The translations under genes were made by a program, and so were the position numbers. Below, piece after piece: positions 23,423 through 34,290 of a stretch of 64,000 bases of DNA (the first letter of the stretch is position 1; each line of letters begins with the position of its first letter). The notes under the pieces were generated by a model. It was not told the DNA's origin. It ran no database searches and worked only from the letters and a program-made list of their open reading frames with translations. The stretch comes from Brachypodium distachyon (lineage: Eukaryota > Streptophyta > Magnoliopsida > Poales > Poaceae), in contig NC_016133.3 of assembly GCF_000005505.3 (NCBI RefSeq), positions 16,802,001 through 16,866,000 of the forward strand, given 5' to 3'.

Positions 23423-24526
23423 CTATGCTCCGCGAAGCCTCTTTGACTTCTCAAATACATCTACAAAGACAAAAGGGCAAGTTCTTTTGAGATCCATGTA
23501 GCCTTGGGTTGCCATCAAAGTATCCATCTCATCTGTAGAGGCAATAAACTTAATGCAGACATCCTTGAGCCTTTCACAGTTATACTGATCAGCTAAAGCC
23601 AGCGTAGCTGCCACAGTCTCTAAGGCAAGATTTTCGCTGAGGATGTTCTGGCACATCAACTTCATCCTATCCATGGCATATCTATCTGCAGCGACAAGTA
23701 AATGCCGGATCATCTCACTGTAATCATCATCACCAAGATCGTCCACGCAAGGCAACGAATCAGTATATATGAAATGCAGCAATGCCTTGAAAACACCAGG
23801 CTGCATGTCTTCAACAATTATGCATTGATCCTCTCTCTCCTTCATCTGACCATACAGCTCTGCCTCGAAGACAGGCCACCGTGCGGCGAGTATGATCTTG
23901 TGTGCCGCAAAAGACTCCCCTCCAACACTGAACGTCAAATCCGCTCCGTTCTCCTCCAGCAACAGTTTCCCAAAATGACTAGATAAATTAGATGGCGGCA
24001 CTTGCATTTCAGAGTCCCCTGTGATTTTGGCCACCAGCGATTGCTTCATGACAGTGAGCACACATTCAATTGTCAGGCTATCATCCTTAATATAGCCTGA
24101 CCCTTCCTCCTCAAAGTGACTTTTCTCAACGACTCTTGCATTTTCCCGGGAATAGTGGCTACAATCGTTGTACGATGTCGGGATTGCTTTAGGCGAAATA
24201 CTCTCGAAGCTGTATGCCAACCGGGTATCCTCGTTTACCAATCTCAGATCACAGCATGCCCGCGCCTGCTTGCCCTTACTCCTGAGCTCGAGATCTGCCG
24301 CCACACACTGGTGGCCAGTCCTGGACGTTCCGTCGGGGTAGAAGAGGATGCCCCAATCGAAGCCGCCGACGGTGAAGGTGCCCGACCGGACGGCCTTGCC
24401 GACGCCCATGCCCTTCTTGAGGCTGTAACCGACGATCTCGAAGACGTGCGTGCCCTCCGCCTTCTCTGTGATGCACCTCGAAGCCGTCTTCTTCGACCCA
24501 GACTGCGTAGTCATCTCCGTGGCCAT
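23423..24526 (-). CDS. MATH-BTB domain protein, second copy
   Basis: Single exon, 367 residues from the ATG at 24524-24526 (MATEMTTQSGSKK). The MATH domain covers about residues 20-165 (FEIVGYSLKKG, FTVGGFDWGILFYPDG). The BTB domain covers about 190-310 (DLTFSVGGESFAAHKIILA, LLHFIYTDSLP), followed by a BACK-like tail. Known family role: CUL3 adaptor that recruits substrates for ubiquitination. The frame is open for 73 more codons upstream, from another ATG at 24743-24745, but that part is alanine-rich, crosses a GGC/GCC microsatellite and matches no MATH-BTB start, so I treat it as 5' UTR. It is a paralogue of the gene at 176-1258 and probably shares its substrate class; the sequence does not tell which substrates. 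Confidence 0.92.
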   Translation of the reverse strand: MATEMTTQSGSKKTASRCITEKAEGTHVFEIVGYSLKKGMGVGKAVRSGTFTVGGFDWGILFYPDGTSRTGHQCVAADLELRSKGKQARACCDLRLVNEDTRLAYSFESISPKAIPTSYNDCSHYSRENARVVEKSHFEEEGSGYIKDDSLTIECVLTVMKQSLVAKITGDSEMQVPPSNLSSHFGKLLLEENGADLTFSVGGESFAAHKIILAARWPVFEAELYGQMKEREDQCIIVEDMQPGVFKALLHFIYTDSLPCVDDLGDDDYSEMIRHLLVAADRYAMDRMKLMCQNILSENLALETVAATLALADQYNCERLKDVCIKFIASTDEMDTLMATQGYMDLKRTCPFVFVDVFEKSKRLRGA

Positions 24527-24882
24527 GATTATACCAAGTGACCAGAAGATCGGATCGAGAGAGAAGGTTTTTTTGTTTAGGGCACGAGAGAGAAGGTGAC
24601 CAGCGGCGGTGGCGGCGGCGGCGGCGAAGGGGCTGAGAGAGACAGGAATGGATGGGTATATCTCCGTGTCATTTTCCACGGCCCACGGGCCACTGCTGAC
24701 TGCCTCACTGAAAATGGGCCAATCCAGTGTTCGTTCCCGATCCATGAGCCCAGCGCGTAAACCTGATGCGTTAAAACCACAAGGCCCATCTGAAAATCAT
24801 CGTAAATCGAGTCTATGGTCCAAAACATTTTAAACATTTTAACTGTTTCTCGCGTTTGAATCTATCTATTATATACTATCTA
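24527..24882 (-). promoter_or_regulatory. Upstream region of MATH-BTB gene 2
   Basis: It includes a GCG-type trinucleotide run at about 24604-24628 (probably 5' UTR) and AT-rich sequence beyond 24780 where a promoter would lie. No clear TATA box was assigned. Confidence 0.35.
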
Positions 24883-25330
24883 CTAGCAGGTGTGTCCGCG
24901 CGTTACTACGGGTCAATAGAATCACAAACTATTTATTTTCATTTTCCGTGTAGGCAACTCATGGCGCTGTCGAGGTCGGCATGCGGGTGTGGTGGCGTCG
25001 GTTGTAAGATGGAGTAAGAAAAATTGTGAAAAAAACTGGAGGAAAAGAAAATAACCGTACAATCACCACCAACTTCAATTTAAAATTACGACCAATATTC
25101 CACTGGTCGTTATTTTCTTTTCCTCTAGTTAAAATTACAACCAATATGCCACTGCCCGTTATTTTCTTTTTCTCCAGTTTTTTTCATGATTTCTCCTACT
25201 CCGTCTTACAACCGATGCCACCACACCCGCATGCCGACCTCGACGGCGCCATGAGTTGCCTACACAGAAAATAAAAATAAATAGTTTGTGATTTTGTTGA
25301 CCCGTAGCAACGCGCGGGCACACCTGCTAG
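24883..25330. mobile_element. Foldback MITE (448 bp) with very long inverted arms
   Basis: The left end starts CTAGCAGGTGTGTCCGCGCG and the right end finishes with the inverse, CGCGCGGGCACACCTGCTAG. The inverted match continues inward for about 130-200 bp on each side (for example GGTCGGCATGCGGGTGTGG against CCACACCCGCATGCCGACC). TA flanks both ends. No coding capacity was seen. The termini resemble a widespread grass MITE type whose ends read GTTGC(T/A)ACGGG; I cannot name the family. Confidence 0.85.
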
Positions 25331-26156
25331 TAATGAATAAAATTACAGGTTATGCTAAAAAAACAAGAACCCTCCCCGCAGGCCGTAGCTGCGCAACCAG
25401 CGAGCGCGTGGAAACGTGTGTGCCCCGTATTTTTTTGATCCCTTTGTCTCATTTCTTTTTCTTTTCTTTTTCTAGAATGCAACCCGGCGATTGCATCATC
25501 GATTAAAGAAAAAGGGTCAGAAGGCTACTACAACAACGAGACAGTAAGAACAACTCCAACAAGTGGCCAAAGAAAAACCCACTCCACCAATCGACCCTAG
25601 CTAGTTTGGACCAAGAACTCAGTTGCAGCCACAACAAACTCCCTGCACAACATCAAGCTTAAATGACGAAGATACTACGCACAAGACCTCAATAACCGCT
25701 TCACACCCGCCGCATGACGAAGATACTACGCACAAGTTTCCATCTTCGTCGGTTCCCCTCGCCTCCGATAGCCTATTGGCCATCAGGAGGCCATCAGGAG
25801 GTGAGGGGGACCACGGATCAACATCTGACATCGTTTTAGTACATTCTTTGTACGGTTTTCTGTGTCCTTGGTGGCGGCGTCTTGACGGTGGAGGCGGCGA
25901 CGTGCGGATTAATGGTCTCATAGCTCCATCCTCCGTTCTGGCGTGGCAATCATGGTCTACTACATGAAGTTTTGGGATCTCACGGCTCGTAATTTCGTGA
26001 TTTTGGTAATTTTTCTCATCGGTTCGACAATGATTTTGGTAACCTTCCTCGTAGTCACGCCCGGACCTAAGCTCGCTACGTATATTCTAGTGCCAAGTAT
26101 CTCCGAACTAGTACTACCTCCCTTCCTAAATGAATAGAGCACTGAAAGTCCTTTTG
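25331..26156. other. Intergenic stretch before the gag-only element
   Basis: A 22-bp phrase beginning TGACGAAGATACTACGCACA occurs twice (about 25663 and 25717). No gene is supported. A degenerate CTCCCTTCCTAAATGAATAG block at about 26118 may be a MITE remnant. Confidence 0.4.
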
Positions 26157-26161
26157 CTAAG

Positions 26162-27169
26162 TGATGTGGGTGCGGGTGGCCCGATCTTTCGATGAGATTG
26201 ATAACTCTCGATTTGGGTAGGAGGTGACGTTGACGATCCGACTACGGCCTAGGAGGCAGCGCCTTAGCGATCGATACAGCAACTCCTGAAGGTTATTGAT
26301 CCCGCGGGGGCACGATCAACCTGACCACGAAGGTCTTTGTTCCTGCAAGCAATCGAAGAATAAGCAAGAACAAGATGAAAAGCAATTTGAAATTGCGAAT
26401 AGGAGATATGAAGGTTCACGAATCTGAATATTCAATATAGTTGGAGTCTTTATGACGGTAAAACAGGTGGTCTAACCGACACACGCGATTACACGAAAGT
26501 AGCAAAGGCTAAACTTTATCTAATCAAGACCCAAGGCTCCTTAGGGGGGGCTCATGGGGTATATAAAGGAGGAGGGAGAGATATTTTCGTCCACCTTGAG
26601 TAAGGAGGCCGAAATCCAACTCTATCTCTAACTTTCCTAACAAACTACAACTCTTTAGGAAACAGAAAAACAGATCCGTCATCTTTTTTTGTCCGCCACG
26701 GTCAGCATGAGTCGAATCTCTTGATGGGGCCAGATCCGTTGGAAAGGTCTTGTAATTACCTTTCCAAAAAGTACTTGTTTGCTTGATTTGGACTCCGGAT
26801 GCGGCCTGGGTGATTAAAACAAATTCGGGTCTCCTGACATCTCGGACCTGAATCGGATTCAGCTTTAATTCGTGATATCTTTCTCTAGCAAGCTCCGAAT
26901 CATGTGCCGTTTGATTTGTTGGAAAGTAGACTTGATAGGCTTCACTTTGAATCTCCCTTTGCAGGCTATCACACTTCATCTTCACTTTGAACTTGTAAAG
27001 TTCAATAAGATGCCTACATAATAAGATTACACAAGATAGTAGCTCCGCCTCTTTGCAAGTAACATATTGAAAACATTTTGTAATTGAATTCACTTGATTA
27101 TAATTATTATTAGATACACCAACAATTAGGGTTCTAATGGTCGTATCCATGGTTAGCATGTCCATATCA
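26162..27169 (-). repeat. 3' LTR of the gag-only element
   Basis: Left LTR in window coordinates; it is 3' because the element reads on the minus strand. A TTTATATACC box reads on the minus strand near 26560-26570 as a candidate TATA box. The first 645 bases after the purine tract remain open in the gag frame. Confidence 0.93.
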
Positions 27170-28691
27170 TCCTCCCTTTCTTGAAAGGAAAGCCGTCCTC
27201 GGCGTCGTTTATGCTGAAAATATGCTAACAAAAGAGACAAGCTATGCGCATGGTATATGTATATATCGTTATTTTTAACTCCACTCCCATGTTGCACAAC
27301 TAATGTTTTATAACACAATCTCATGAGATAATTAGTCACACAATCATCATGAATATCATTGCAGCAAGAAGATTGACAGTATGTTTTGCATATATAAGTG
27401 AAACAATATCTTGTATTTGGTTTGCACCGCTCACCATTATACCATCCCAACACTGGAGAATAATAATTAATAATGTTACCCAAATTAGTTACTACAAGAT
27501 GCTGAAATTTAGAGCATGTCAAAGCACTAATATTCGAACAATCGTGTAAAGAACTAATTGGCAAATAATCAACACCAATATTGGAGGTCATATCAAAATG
27601 GTTAAGCATATGCAACATATTATTTTCTCTCAAATCAAGAAAGTTATCACAAGCAATGCAAATCTGATATACCCAAAATTTATTGTTCACGTCATGTTCT
27701 CTAATTAATTGAATAGTGTATCCATGAGCATTAGCAAAAGATTTTGAAATTGTTAACTCAGAACCTTTATCCATTTCATGTGACAAATATATAAGTGCAT
27801 CAAGTTTAATAGAACACCAAGAATTATTAGGCGGAAACATAGGAAACACTTCTTCATGTTTAATTAATTCAATGCAACATAAATCAAATTTAATCATCGC
27901 GTCACAAGTCTGTTCCAAAACAGCAGCTAACTCATCACATAAATCATTATCATTTGAATCAATGGGTGCGCTCAAATCGGCAAGTAAATCAACAGTTTTA
28001 CAAGGGGCAGCATGTTCATCAGATATCTCATTTATTTCAACACACGTCATATTTAGTTCAGCAACACAAACCTCTGTAACATTACCTTGTGGGCTCGCCT
28101 CATATGTATTATACCTTCTTTCTAACTTCCTCTCAGCTTCACGAGCAAGATTAAGCAAACACAATAGAGAGTCGTAATCCCCATATTCAATCACGTAAGA
28201 AATTTCAAAATTAAGCCCATAATAAAACCTATCCATGTTTCTTTGTTCTATTTCATCTAAACCAGCCCGCAAGGTTAAAATTTGGAACTCATGGTAGTAA
28301 TCATCAACAGTTTTATCATCTTGTGTCAAACGTTGTAATTTAGAACGCAACTCATAAGCATAACTTGGAGGAACATATTTTTCTCTCATGATTTTCTTCA
28401 TATCAATCCAAAATTAAATTTACTACTAGCAATTTGAACCTTACGACTATCTATTACATGGAAGCATGTGAATTGCTCAATTAGAGCTATTTCCCAATCA
28501 ATATAAGCTTCAGCATCATTATTTCCATCAAAGAAAGATCCAAAACAATTATTGACATTACAAGGATTGCGATATACCTTTTCCTTGCCAATGTCAACAA
28601 GAGATGAGGAGGATTGATGTGGTGAAAAACGCTCATGTCGGTCACTTGATAGCATAGGCCTATTTTTCATCCTTCGTGTAAGTCCTGTCAT
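26524..28691 (-). pseudogene. gag-like gene of the gag-only element, frame broken at about 28400
   Basis: The N-terminal part (28398-28691) carries the retrotransposon gag motif FDGNNDAEAYIDWE. The second part (26524-28401, 625 codons) continues with KKIMREKYVPPSY and VDDYYHEFQILTLRAGLDE, typical of plant Gypsy gag (Retrotrans_gag). The two are in different frames. The usual tryptophan-pair segment between them is missing, so a small deletion near 28400 broke the gene. The second frame then has a long cysteine-containing region unlike standard nucleocapsid, passes through the purine tract and continues about 215 codons into the 3' LTR before stopping at 26524. The product would be a capsid-like protein; the C-terminal role is unknown. 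Confidence 0.8.
27170..27182 (-). other. Polypurine tract of the gag-only element
   Basis: On the minus strand AAGAAAGGGAGGA directly precedes the TG of the 3' LTR, as expected for the plus-strand primer in reverse transcription. It is also translated within the gag frame (as part of SFQEREDD). Confidence 0.88.
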
Positions 28692-29806
28692 GGTTAGTAT
28701 AAGACAAGAAACAAAACACAGGAATATTTTCCTATCAACTAATAGGATGTGGCTACAAGTCGCTCAACTCTCAAGCTAAAAATCAAGTTCTTAAGAGTTT
28801 TTACCATGCAAAACAGGAAGGTGATGGCCAGCGGCGTGAGCAAGCCCTCCGAAGATTAAATGTATCGATGCCTCGGTAACAAACCAACCTAGGTGTAGAA
28901 TCTGTGGAGCTTGGAGGCTTTTGTGAGTAGCAAGGAATAGCAAATAATCAAATTAGCAATGCAAAGTTGAAAATATGCTCAATAATGCTAGTCCTATCTG
29001 TTGGAGTCGAAAAGAACGAATTACAGAAATAATCTAAGCCTAGATACTGAAGAAGGTAGGAATAGATAGATCAAAAGATGGCACAACAAGTAAATCCCTG
29101 CGATTTTTTTTCTTTTTGTGGCCTTCTGTTTGGCTTCTTATTCTTTTCTTATTTTATTTTTTTTTAACCCCAGAAACTCACGCAAAAGAAGGACCGGAAA
29201 ACTGTACGTCGGTCTGTCGAAGAACATCAAAGGCTGCAGTAAGTAAAATTCAGAAAAATATGGAAAAATATGGGTTAGAAGCGTATCGACACAAGCTTTC
29301 CAGCAAGGGCAAGATCACTCAAAACGAATGCGGACGGTGGAGAAAAAAGAGAAACACCGGGCTGCAGCGACGCCGAAAAACGGATGCAGAAACTTGGAAG
29401 TTCCGAAAGTCCACCTTACAAACCGAATTTGAGGGTCAAAGTGCAGGGCAACGCCCTGGATATTTCCTGATGCGCCTCGTCGTGAGCTTTCCAAAAAGTC
29501 CGAGAACGTCCAAATCCGAGTTGATACGCAAAAGATACGTCCGTTTTACTGAACACGGGTCAAACCCACCCGAAACTAAAATTCTACTCGGACTCGGGTC
29601 CGAAACTGACTCGAACTCTTTCTCTTTTTTTTTCGTTTTTTTTCTTTCTTTCTTTCCTTTTTTTTCTTTCCTTTTTTTTTCAACTTTCCGAACAACTTGA
29701 TCTCTAAACAAAATTCGATCTATTATGAAACACTTTCCAAAAGCACTTCTTATTGGACTCGGACTCGAACTCGCGGCTGAAAACTGTAACTTGCCGACTC
29801 GATGTA

Positions 29807-29878
29807 GGACTCGACGAGGGACTCAGTGTAGGACTCGAAGAGGGACTCGGTTTAGGACTCAAAGAGGGACTCGGTGTA
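29807..29878 (+). repeat. 24-bp minisatellite (three units) in the leader of the gag-only element
   Basis: Three 24-bp units of the form GGACTCGANGAGGGACTCNG lie head to tail. Preceding sequence (29560-29600) has related ACTCGGGTCCGA phrases. A poly-pyrimidine stretch lies at 29620-29690. Confidence 0.75.
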
Positions 29879-30218
29879 AGATATGGTGGTGGCGGGAGAT
29901 TATGGCGGTGGTGTGGCAGGAAGTTTGGCGGCGGAAGATTGATGAAGGAAACCTGCGTCACACGAAGAACAAGAAAACCAAAAGCAGGTTCGATCTAGTA
30001 GAAAAAATCTGAAAAACGATCCAATCTAATCAAGCAACTCGACACGATTAATGCAGCAAAGATTCAACAATCCAAATACTAATGTGAAAATTGCAAGGCT
30101 CAGATTGGTTCTAGGACAAGGTAACTAATTATAATTTTTGTTTGGCTTTTTCTGGACGATAGGTAAAAACAGCTCTAAACTACGGGTAAACTAGAAAAAT
30201 CTCACCGAGCAACCATAA

Positions 30219-30230
30219 GCTCTGATACCA
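30219..30230 (-). other. tRNA-iMet-type primer binding site
   Basis: On the minus strand TGGTATCAGAGC starts two bases after the 5' LTR. This is complementary to the 3' end of the initiator methionine tRNA, the usual primer of plant LTR elements, and it fixes the element's orientation. Confidence 0.92.
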
Positions 30231-30232
30231 CG

Positions 30233-31240
30233 TGATGTGGGTGCGGGTGGCCCGATCTTTCGATGAGATTGATAACTCTCGATTTGGGTAGGAGGTGACG
30301 TTGACGATCCGACTACGGCCTAGGAGGTAGCGCCTTAGCGATCGATACAGCAACTCCTGAAGGTTATTGATCCCGCCGGGGCACGATCAACCTGACCACG
30401 AAGGTCTTTGTTCCTGCAAGCAATCGAAGAACAAGCAAGAACAAGATGAAAAGCAATCTGAAATTGCGAATAGGAGAGATGAAGGTTCACGAATCTGAAT
30501 ATTCAATATAGTTGGAGTCTTTATGACGGTAAAACAGGTGGTCTAACCGACACACGCGATTACACGAAAGTAGCAAAGGCTAAACTTTATCTAATCAGAA
30601 CCCAAGGCTCCTTAGGGGGGGCTCATGGGGTATATAAAGGAGGAGGGAGAGATATTTTCGTCCACCTTGAGTAAGGAGGCCGAAATCCAACTCTATCTCT
30701 AACTTTCCTAACAAACTACAACTCTTTAGGAAACAGAAAAACAGATCCGTCATCTTGTTTTGTCTGCCACGGTCAGCATGAGTCGAATCTCTTGATGGGG
30801 CCAGATCCGTTGGAAAGGTCTTGTAATTACATTTCCAAAAAATACTTGTTTGCTTCATTTGGACTCCGGATGCGGCCTGGGTGATTAAAACAAATTCGGG
30901 TCTCCTGACAGCTCGGACCTGAATCGGATTCAACTTTAATTCGTGATATCTTTCTCTAGCAAGCTCCGAATCATGTGCCGTTTGATTTGTTGGAAAGTAG
31001 ACTTGATAGGCTTCACTTTTAATCTCCCTTTGCAGGCTATCACACTTCATCTTCACTTTGGACTTGTAAAGTTCAATAAGATGCCTACATAATAAGATTA
31101 CATAAGATAGTAGCTCCGCCTCTTTGCAAGTAACATATTGAAAACATTTTGTAATTGAATTCACCTGATTATAATTGTTATTAGATACACCAACAATTAG
31201 GGTTCTAACGGTCGTATCCATGGTTAGCATGTCCATATCA
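30233..31240 (-). repeat. 5' LTR of the gag-only element
   Basis: Same length as the left LTR (1008 bp). It also keeps a 213-codon open frame on the minus strand (30595-31236), homologous to the C-terminal part of the gag frame. Confidence 0.93.
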
Positions 31241-31264
31241 CTAAGTCACTCAAAAATAAATGTA

Positions 31265-31312
31265 TTCCCTCCGACCCATATTACTTGTCGAAATATTACA
31301 TGTATTTACACG
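31265..31312. mobile_element. Left part of a Stowaway MITE split by a Gypsy insertion
   Basis: After TA it reads TTCCCTCCGACCCATATTAC and continues to the target site ACACG. The matching internal part (ACATAGATACATCCATATTT, GGACAAATTTGAG) resumes at 41762 beyond the Gypsy element; the right terminus is lost near 41815. Confidence 0.7.
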
Positions 31313-32161
31313 TGTTGTTGTTCTTGACAACAGTTAGAGTAAGGGGTGCCAATGATCGATGGCACAAATACGGGGATAAAGTTGGGCGTGTACGCCGGCC
31401 TTATAGCGAAGGTCACCGTACACTTGGACAAGTTGACACGTCGATATTTTTTGAATAGGTTCGGTCGACCCTGCGGGTATGACTTAATCCTATGTTAGGA
31501 AAGGCTTCAAGGGGGTTGTTAGCCTAGGGCTTGGGCCGAGCGGATCTTCCCAAGACACCTTTCGGCGAGAGGTTCGTCGGGGCCACCTCATACTTGGACC
31601 GAACGCGTCTTTCCAAGTATTGAGGTTAAGCTACCCTCAGAAGTCTAACCCAACCCCTTCTCCCTCGAGTCCGGGCCGAACGCGTTTTCCCGGATCTCGA
31701 AACTAGAGCTCTTTGCAAGAGGCTCTAGCCCTCTCCCCTTGAGTTTATTCAAGTTGAGAGTGAATGATACATGCCCCCATGGGGGGTATTCATAGCCTAG
31801 GGGTCCATGACAAAAGACCATGACTACCTTTGAGGGAGAGAGAAAAGTGGGGGCAAAGTGGTAAAAGTAGCTCCTTTGGTCCATAGCTTTTGTGTGCACC
31901 ATGGGGGAAAAGAGGGGCTTGGTCCATGGTCCGCCATGGACTAATGGCCCCCTCCTCACACCTTTCTTGCCCCTACTCTAGCTCATTTGACCCTTTGACC
32001 GTGGCATGAGAGGCTTTGAATTGTTGACTTGTCTTCCTTTGCCATGTAGGATTGACCGCGCCACGTGGGCGTCTTGACTCATGCTCGGAAAATGTTGACT
32101 TGGTCGTCACCACATAGGATTTACGGCCCGTCCCATTTAAGGATTTTATTTTACTACAACT
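31313..32161 (-). repeat. 3' LTR of Gypsy element 1
   Basis: 849 bp. The outer end (TGTTG at 31313) abuts the target duplication. The inner end is aligned to the 5' LTR remnant over 100 bp, and its last base is T where the remnant has A. The purine tract CTCAAGGGGGCTAC (minus strand, 32162-32175) precedes it. Confidence 0.82.
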
Positions 32162-32276
32162 GTAGCCCCCTTGAGCTGGTGGCATTGAGAATGCCTTCGG
32201 GTCAACCTCCGATGCGAGACTCTTGAGTCTTTTTCTTGTTCTTGTATTTATGGTGATCTTTCCAGTAAATTGCTGT

Positions 32277-32835
32277 GTAGGTTTCTCTACGAGAAACAGA
32301 AACTCTCGATCATTTTCCTATGGAAAACTGGAGCCTTAGAGGTTTTTCAAGGAAAAACCATCTTCTTGATAGGTTTCTCTGCGAGAAACTGAGACTCTCG
32401 ATCGTTTTCCTGCGGAAAACAGGAGCCTTAGAGGTTTTTCGAGGAAAACCATTTCTTGATAGGTTTCTCTGCGAGAAACTGAGACCCTCGATCGTTTTCC
32501 TGCGGAAAACTGGAGCCTTAGAGGTTTTTTGAGGAAAACCATTGTCTTGATAGGTTTCTCTGCGAGAAACTAAGAATCTCAATCGTTTTCCGCTGGAGCC
32601 TTAGTGGTTTTTCAAGGAAAAACCATGCCCATGGTGATTTTCTATGCGAGAAATCGAGTGTCGGGGGGTATTTTAGCAAAAACCGGGACCCTAGGGGCCT
32701 CTCTGCGAGAAATCCGGTGCCCGGGGGTGTTTTTGCAAAAATCAGGGGCCCTACGGGCCTCCCCGATACTCCCAGGGACTTATTGGTGATTTTCAAAAAA
32801 CTCCCGGGCCTTCTCGCGATTTTCCCGAGCCGATG
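32277..32835. repeat. About 91-bp tandem array; each unit holds three short hairpins
   Basis: Units starting GTTTCTCTGCGAGAAAC begin at 32281, 32373, 32463 and 32554, followed by degenerate units to about 32835. Each unit carries GTTTCTC-TGC-GAGAAAC, GTTTTCC-TGC-GGAAAAC and GGTTTTTC-AAG-GAAAAACC (stem-loop-stem), the last with small variants. The two 7-bp stems share a TGC loop and differ by paired changes on both arms. Confidence 0.85.
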
Positions 32836-33689
32836 AAGCCGCATGGGCTAGCTGGGCCGGTTCCGCGCGAGCGCCGGCGCGAGGTGGGCCAAAGTTTGGG
32901 CCGCCTTCAGGCTTTTTTTATAGGCCGCTTTTCGAGCCGGTTCCAGGTCGAGGTCCAGCCTGGCTTGATACCGGTTCCCCCTTAGCGAAGACGATCAGAC
33001 GGCTTGGGGCGATCGGGCGCCCTAGATCCGATGGGGAAGTTCATATTCTTCCTCGGTACGGGCCGAAAGGAGCCAGGGGGTCGTCCCTTCGCTTTTGCGG
33101 GCAGCAGACGTCACTTGAGGTGACACCGACGAGGACATCATGCGGGGTCTTGCGGTAGGGAGCCCTTGACTAGTTCGGCCTGACTTGGGGCAAAAGGGAT
33201 GCCTCTTTTGCTCTGTGTCTTGTCCTTCCCAAGGGCGATGTGTCGGCCTCGGGTTGGTCCGGCCTGGATGTCAAGGACGCTCCTTGGGCTATAAAATGGA
33301 ATCCCAAGCCACTGAGGATGTTCACACCATGCTTGTTTGATTTGCCCGGTGCCGAAGACGCGTTCGGCGGTGCCCGGCATTTCTTCGAGAGGTTGGTGTA
33401 GTAGGGAGCCCCGTAGGGGCATTAGACATCTCCTTAGCCACGACGGGGGCTAGGCCGGCCGATATGGGGCAGCGGCCAAAGCTTTGCATTGATGAGGTTT
33501 CGTGGGGATTCTGCGCACGCGAGGCCGCTCAGACCGAGGCGCCGATTTTGTTTGCAATTGTTCCCGTGAGAACTTTGTCGGCCCCGTGGCTCTCCCTGCT
33601 CGCGCCGAGGTGAAAGGAGCTTCACTATGGGGCTTCACATGCCTTTAGGCATCTGCCGGTTCCCTTGGGCATTTCATCGAGCAGCTCGG

Positions 33690-34290
33690 ACGCGTGTTGG
33701 GGGCGTCGAGACTTTGGTGTGCGAGGTGACGGCAGAGTGAAGCGCAAGCACGGGAGCGGGCGCGGTGAACCCTTCGCGAGCACGTGCGACACAGCGCACA
33801 CGACAACAGGCACGGTGGGCGTGGCGCGGTGAGCTCGGGCACGAGCGGTACGGCGGGCACGCGGCATGGTGCAGCGAGGCCTGATGCAAGGTGAGGTGCG
33901 GCATGCGGGCATGGCGGGCGCGCGGTGTGGTAGGCGCACGACGCGGCGAGGTTGGCACACGCAGCATGGTGCAGCGAGGTGCGGCATGCAGGCACGGCAG
34001 GCGCATGGGAGCGCACGGCACTACAAGCGCGGGCGACACGGCGCGGGCGCGGGCATGGAGCAGGAACGGGCACGCGCAACAAGGCGTGGGCAGGCGCGTG
34101 CGGCATGGCGCAGGCACACGCGGTTTGGAGCGGGACCGCGCTCGCGGGGCACGGGGAGGACGCAGCTGGGCGCGAGCGTGCTTGGTGCGGCGCGAATGCG
34201 AGTGGCATGACGCATAAATGGGCACGACGGCACGACGCGGACACGGGCGAGCGTGCGAGGCAAGGCGCCGGGGCGCGAAGCGTGCCCCCG
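33690..34290. repeat. GC-rich low-complexity block
   Basis: Built from degenerate GGCACG, GCGGCATG and CGGGC(A/G)CG words, with a partial duplication (GGCATGGTGCAGCGAGG near 33863 and 33963). It gives long open frames on both strands (up to 321 codons) of Ala/Arg/Pro/His composition, caused by the lack of AT-rich stop codons and not by coding. Confidence 0.7.

Larger units (their letters stand above)
26162..31240 (-). mobile_element. Gag-only LTR retrotransposon (TR-GAG type), 5079 bp
   Basis: Two 1008-bp direct LTRs (26162-27169 and 30233-31240), each starting TG and ending CA, are flanked by the 5-bp target duplication CTAAG (26157-26161 and 31241-31245). Orientation is minus: the primer binding site TGGTATCAGAGC (tRNA-iMet type) abuts the right LTR, and a purine tract abuts the left LTR. 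The interior encodes only a gag-like protein, with no protease, RT, RNase H or integrase, so the element depends on another element for movement. I counted by eye about 20 differences between the LTRs (about 2%), suggesting an insertion under one million years old at commonly used grass rates. It matches the described class of terminal-repeat retrotransposons with a GAG domain. Confidence 0.93.

Noticed and set aside
29116..29700. 194-codon plus-strand frame in the gag-only element
   Set aside because: It lies in the leader, antisense to gag, is dominated by Lys/Arg and a T-rich tract at its end, and matches nothing known.
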